Assembly: GCA_029783825.1 (NCBI GenBank)
Contig: JAREIK010002254.1
Coordinates: 729,169 to 793,168 of the forward strand
Direction: 5' to 3'
DNA from: Sapria himalayana
Taxonomy: Eukaryota > Streptophyta > Magnoliopsida > Malpighiales > Rafflesiaceae
DNA length: 64,000 bases
The notes under the pieces were generated by a model. It saw nothing but the letters and a program-made list of their open reading frames with translations, searched no databases and was not told the DNA's origin. Every line of letters starts with the position of its first letter. Position 1 is the first letter of the stretch. Shown piece after piece: positions 61,482 through 64,000 of the stretch. Made by a program: the position numbers and the translations under genes.

Positions 61482-64000
61482 TAGAGGTGTCAAACGGGAT
61501 GGGCTGAGCTGGCCCGACCCTTTTTTTAAGAGCACGACCGTGCTTTCGTGCCGGACCAGGCACGATTTATAAAAGCTGGGCCCGGCCTGGCTGTACGGGC
61601 CAAACCAGGCTTTATGGGCCATAATTTTTTTTTAATTTTTATTGTTTTAATTTTTATTTTAATTATATAAATTATTAAAGTATATATAAAATTATATATA
61701 ATATATAATATTATAAATTTATAATATAAATATTGTTTAAAATTTATTAAATTTACAAAGTTTAAATTTTTTTTTATAACGTAAAATAAAATTAGTTTAA
61801 AATTTATTATAATTATATAATAGAGTTATAAATTTTTAAATGCAAAATTTAAAAAAAAATAAATAAATCAATAATTTATGTTAAAAAAATTAAAAAGTAA
61901 AAAAAACATAAGCAAACTAAATAAAAATGACCAATCAGCCATTAGATACCGAAGGTCCGAACCAAACAAATTAAAGTTTCAACGTAACGTATAAATAAAG
62001 CATACAATCAATAAATAACAAAACATCGAAATCAAAAAATAGTAGATCATCATCAATCATCAATCGACATATCATGAGCATCATCAGTCGCAACATCAAG
62101 ATTAGTATCATATGGATCATCATCATCAGTAATCAACTCCTCCACTATCGTAGTAGATGTGGCTGCAGTCCCTATCCCAGTCCCAGCTCCAGCACGATCA
62201 TGGATGCTAAACCTCGAATCATCCCAATCCTTCAAACAAGCCAATGCCTCAACAATATCTAGATGTAATCTCGATCTCCTATCCGAAATCATGTTCACTA
62301 CAACAAAAAAAACACTCATATGCTATGCTTGACACCTGAGGAGTCAATAGATCCCGTGCCATCCTAGATAGCATGGGAAAGGTGGACTCATATGATTTCC
62401 ACCACTGTAATATATCAATATTCTTAGTATTAAAATGTGATAGGATTGAGTAGTAATTGGTATCAAAGTACCGAGAAAGCTCGCTCCTATGTGATGGTCC
62501 ACCCTTATGTTTCCCTCTCACTAGCTGAATGAAAAAATCATCATATCTGAACAAGGTATCCATGTCCGTAATCACAGTCTCACTACCACCACCACCATAC
62601 CTAGTATCGTAGTATGTGAACAGGTCATTCAACTTTTCATGAATGGACCCTTCAGGTGGCTCTTCCAGGTTCATGCACGAGAAAATGTAAGTCAGGGTGT
62701 TTTCTACCCCATCTACCTTAACCCTAAGGTCCATGCATGCAGCGAGGCAATAAAGAGATGGAATGGTGGACCAATACTTCAAGTACTTGGTTTCCATCTC
62801 TGCAACCATATGGCTAAGTGTCGGGTCAGCTCGACACTTCCCAAACATACTACTAATGTTTCATATGCACCGGAGTACAATGCAAGTCGTGGGCATATAA
62901 ACCGACGAACACATTTTCGTCATGTCATAAAAAATCTTCAGGAATTTCATAAATAAAATTCCTGAAGCCCAGTCAGTGTCGTCAATAATAAGTTCGTCAG
63001 TCTTATTATTGATGTAGTTGGATATCACGTGTTCGTATCCAACACATGATTCTAATATCAGGTACATGTAATTCCAACGATGTCTCACATCTGATTAAAA
63101 TTTTTCTTCTTCTTAAGATTCACATACAAACACAGACTACCAAACTCTTATTTTCTACGAGGAGTGCGAATATATTTTAGTGCATTACGTATATTATCCA
63201 ATGTGGGGGAACATACCTTCATACCCACTTGAACAATCAGGTTAATCACGTGATACATGCATTTGAAATGAAAAATCTCTCCTAATGGTGCGTCTCTAAT
63301 ATTCCTAACAAACATGTTAATCCCTACTCCATTATTAGATGCATTATCGAATGCGATACTAAAAATTTTATTTTGAATTTTATATTCCCTAAAAATTTTC
63401 ATCATACACTCAAAAATGGCCGGACCATCATGAGGATGAAAAATCTCTAGAGAATCCTAAAATTTTTTTATTCATTGTCCAGTTAGAATCTACATAGTGG
63501 CTGGTGAGACATACATAAGATGATTCATCGTGACTTGTCTAGATATCAGACATCACGGACACCATTCCACTATATGCCATAAATTCATTAATTTTTTTTT
63601 GTTTTTCTAACTTATATAATTTTAGTATGTCATTCCTAGATGTGGACCTAGGAATCCTACGATAAGTAGTTTGAAAATATGTCTGCATTATGTGCACTAC
63701 CCTTGGATCTTCCGAAAATCTGATCGAAATACCCATCAATATGATAAGTCTGGCCATGCCGTCCATACCCAACTCGCTGGAGTATATGAAGGGAGTAAAC
63801 TTTGAGGCTGAACTCGATCTAGTCTCAAAAAATGTAGTGCCAAGTTGGGTTTGCCTATGATCTAATGGATCATATTTTTTGGTGCATAATTCGGCATGCC
63901 TCTTAAGGTGCCCAGTCCCAAATGAACTCTTACAAGTTAAAAGTCTCATATAATATTTGTACTGTGTCATTTCTTCTTACTCACCCCTAATATTTTTTTG
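61482..64000 (-). mobile_element. hAT DNA transposon 2, extends beyond the window
   Basis: The left terminus TAGAGGTGTCAAACGGG begins at 61482 and is followed by about 140 bp of GC-rich subterminal sequence, then AT-rich DNA and the transposase on the minus strand. The same terminus is carried by the short copies at 14731, 51744 and 59319, so this element is the likely type of the autonomous partner. The other terminus lies outside. Confidence 0.8.
62053..63970 (-). pseudogene. hAT transposase of element 2, nearly complete but broken
   Basis: From the N-terminus: a BED-type zinc finger at 63970-63880 (FGTGHLKRHAELC), in which the first Cys pair reads Tyr (63959-63961, 63950-63952); a middle region 63870-63539; the core 63405-63148 (FDNASNN, FHFKCMYHVINLIV); 63088-62861 (RHRWNYMYLILE, FLKIFYDMTKM); 62848-62279 with the start of the dimerisation domain (ILQWWKSYESTFPMLSRMAR); and 62319-62053 with its end (SDRRSRLHLDIVEALACLKDW). 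Breaks: a TGG-to-TAG change at the Trp after SDI (63538-63540), frame changes near 63.44, 63.12 and 62.3 kb, and a stop between the 63088 and 62848 segments. Conserved blocks are close to intact compared with the other elements here, so it is the youngest hAT copy. Confidence 0.85.

Noticed and set aside
61300..61622. 61- and 87-codon minus frames
   Set aside because: They straddle the gag-like part and the GC-rich end of hAT 2, two unrelated sequences.

Overview
This is nuclear DNA of a flowering plant. It is AT-rich and gene-poor, with split genes, GT-AG introns and dense nested retrotransposons and hAT elements. Codon use, the long intron and the transposon families would suit a monocot, but I cannot name the species from sequence alone. 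There is no bacterial, organellar, rRNA or CRISPR content.

Two host genes can be reconstructed, and they converge tail to tail. (1) A four-exon universal stress protein gene on + (5622-6428, 188 aa) keeps a complete ATP-binding motif. (2) A ten-exon rhomboid protease gene of the RBL15 type on - (start codon 23195, stop 6801, 389 aa) keeps the catalytic Ser and His and ends in a UBA domain. Neither gene is continuous in one reading frame; I assembled both from splice sites, phase and homology. The two stop codons lie about 370 bp apart.

The rhomboid gene is stretched over 16.4 kb by a 10.2-kb second intron. That intron holds a decayed Ty1/copia element (about 12.04-15.68 kb), an 8-bp-TSD hAT MITE inside it, and hAT transposase and terminal fragments (18.98-20.24 kb). 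Upstream of the rhomboid promoter is an almost pure A/T minisatellite (23.54-24.23 kb).

From about 25.4 kb to the right end the window is a graveyard of nested mobile elements. In order: a decayed Ty3/gypsy chromovirus on - (25.4-30.4); a 3.8-kb hAT element (30.4-34.2) carrying a 557-bp MITE with a perfect 8-bp target duplication; featureless AT-rich DNA (34.2-40.1); a copia element with a 1.39-kb 3' LTR (40.1-45.5); unrecognised sequence (45.5-48.1); a foldback element (48.15-48.88); another copia element (48.9-51.7); AT minisatellite and microsatellites (52.2-53.5); an L1-type LINE (53.6-57.8); and a zinc-knuckle gag-like ORF (58.6-61.5) cut by a MITE, by a 1.5-kb solo LTR with 5-bp TSD, and by a larger hAT element that runs off the right end (61.48 to beyond 64.0).

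Most disruptions that can be read in the transposon ORFs are transitions (TGG to TAG, CAG to TAG, Cys to Tyr in zinc fingers), as expected from deamination of methylated cytosine in silenced repeats. No new multi-gene system was found. The points most worth checking are the rhomboid-UBA gene with its TE-filled intron and paired splice acceptors, the hAT family with its non-autonomous copies, and the foldback element.
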